The notes below the pieces were generated by a model. It worked only from the letters and a program-made list of their open reading frames with translations, did not search any database and was not told where the DNA came from. Below, piece by piece: positions 63,410-64,000 of a stretch of 64,000 nt of DNA; the first letter of the stretch is position 1, and each line of letters begins with the position of its first letter. Made by a program: the position numbers and the translations under genes. This DNA comes from Oncomelania hupensis (taxonomy: Eukaryota > Mollusca > Gastropoda > Littorinimorpha > Pomatiopsidae), in the NCBI GenBank assembly GCA_036898135.1, contig CM072511.1:46114641-46178640 (forward strand). Direction: 5' to 3'.

Positions 63410-64000
63410 CTGTAGAGGAGAAGAGAGAAACAGAAAGCGGCACATGATCACCACAGAACTTTGCTTGTTTTTTGTCTAACAGTGAGAGTAAGCGCCTTAC
63501 AGACTGTACTGCTTCTCCGTTTGATTCACTACCCCAAATCCGTTTATCCCGCTCAATTGTTATAAACAGAGTCACGACAAACGGTTAACAAAAGTTAACA
63601 GATAAAACAAGTGTTAGGTCTTCAGAGAAGAAATACAGTTCATTCTTTATTTTTTTTCTTTTATTTTCCACTGAAATGATATGTTTCCAGCCAAACTGAG
63701 AAAACAGTGGTTGTGGTGACAGATTTCAGGCGCAGACCTCAGCTCTACTGAAGTGGAGTGCATGCCAATGAAGGAGTGAGCAAAGGGGGCACGAAGACAG
63801 CTCCTCCAGCACACACTGTGCACACAAGGCAGCTACGTCATGTACAGCACAGTCAGACTGAACGACAGGCGGGCAACAATGACCAAAAGCCTGGTCCAAC
63901 CAAAACGAAAACAACCGAGAGCTAGGGTCGTTTGCAGTTTGTTAGCCTCCCTCCTCTCTGACATCAGGCCCCATTCTCTGCTTCATTCCAATGTCTTGAA

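Noticed and set aside
63726..63914. Cys-rich 62-codon minus-strand frame upstream of tropomyosin exon 6b
   Set aside because: It lies in the intron before exon 6b, is not coiled-coil-like, and has no acceptor and donor with fitting phase.

Overview
The window is animal genomic DNA, most likely from a mollusc and plausibly a gastropod. This is inferred from intron-rich genes whose spliced products match animal families, GT-AG introns, a tropomyosin C-terminus of molluscan type, and dense decayed retrotransposons, MITEs and microsatellites. There is no bacterial-style gene organisation. One assembly gap (N) lies at 21535-22034.

Layout. (1) 2622-4792 (+): last three coding exons of a nicotinamide riboside kinase. 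(2) 11478-24823 (-): a complete nine-exon ANKLE1 (ankyrin + LEM + GIY-YIG endonuclease), 1322 codons before the stop with all splice phases closing. It has one 2.9-kb exon and a Cys/His-rich insert. (3) 25295-36529 (+): a complete ten-exon lysosomal glucosylceramidase (GBA1, GH30), head to head with ANKLE1 across 471 bp. (4) 40472-49372 (+): a second glucosylceramidase in tandem, with identical intron phases but a 4-bp duplication in exon 8 that breaks the frame. (5) 51542-51681 (-): an orphan first exon with the start of a THAP zinc finger. (6) 55507-63409 (-, 5' end outside the window): the 3' half of a tropomyosin gene with three equal-length pairs of alternative exons (6a/6b, 8a/8b, 9a/9b).

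The rest is mostly mobile DNA. It includes an RTE-like LINE, a Jockey/CR1-like LINE, an L2/CR1-like LINE, and a recurrent 570-700-bp SINE-like family ('element A') with 11-14-bp target-site duplications. DNA transposons include three hAT-type elements with apparent 6-bp target duplications, a piggyBac-like element flanked by TTAA, a pogo/Tigger-like MITE nested in element A, and a transposon-in-transposon in ANKLE1 intron 4. There is also a solo LTR with 5-bp target duplications, and a dispersed repeat rich in TCAAGGTCA motifs.

The genes do not form a pathway. The two glucosylceramidases are a local duplication whose members are diverging: copy 1 has a shortened loop after the nucleophile and copy 2 has a frameshift. 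All exon boundaries were read by eye from phase, splice consensus and similarity to known families; nothing was searched or computed.
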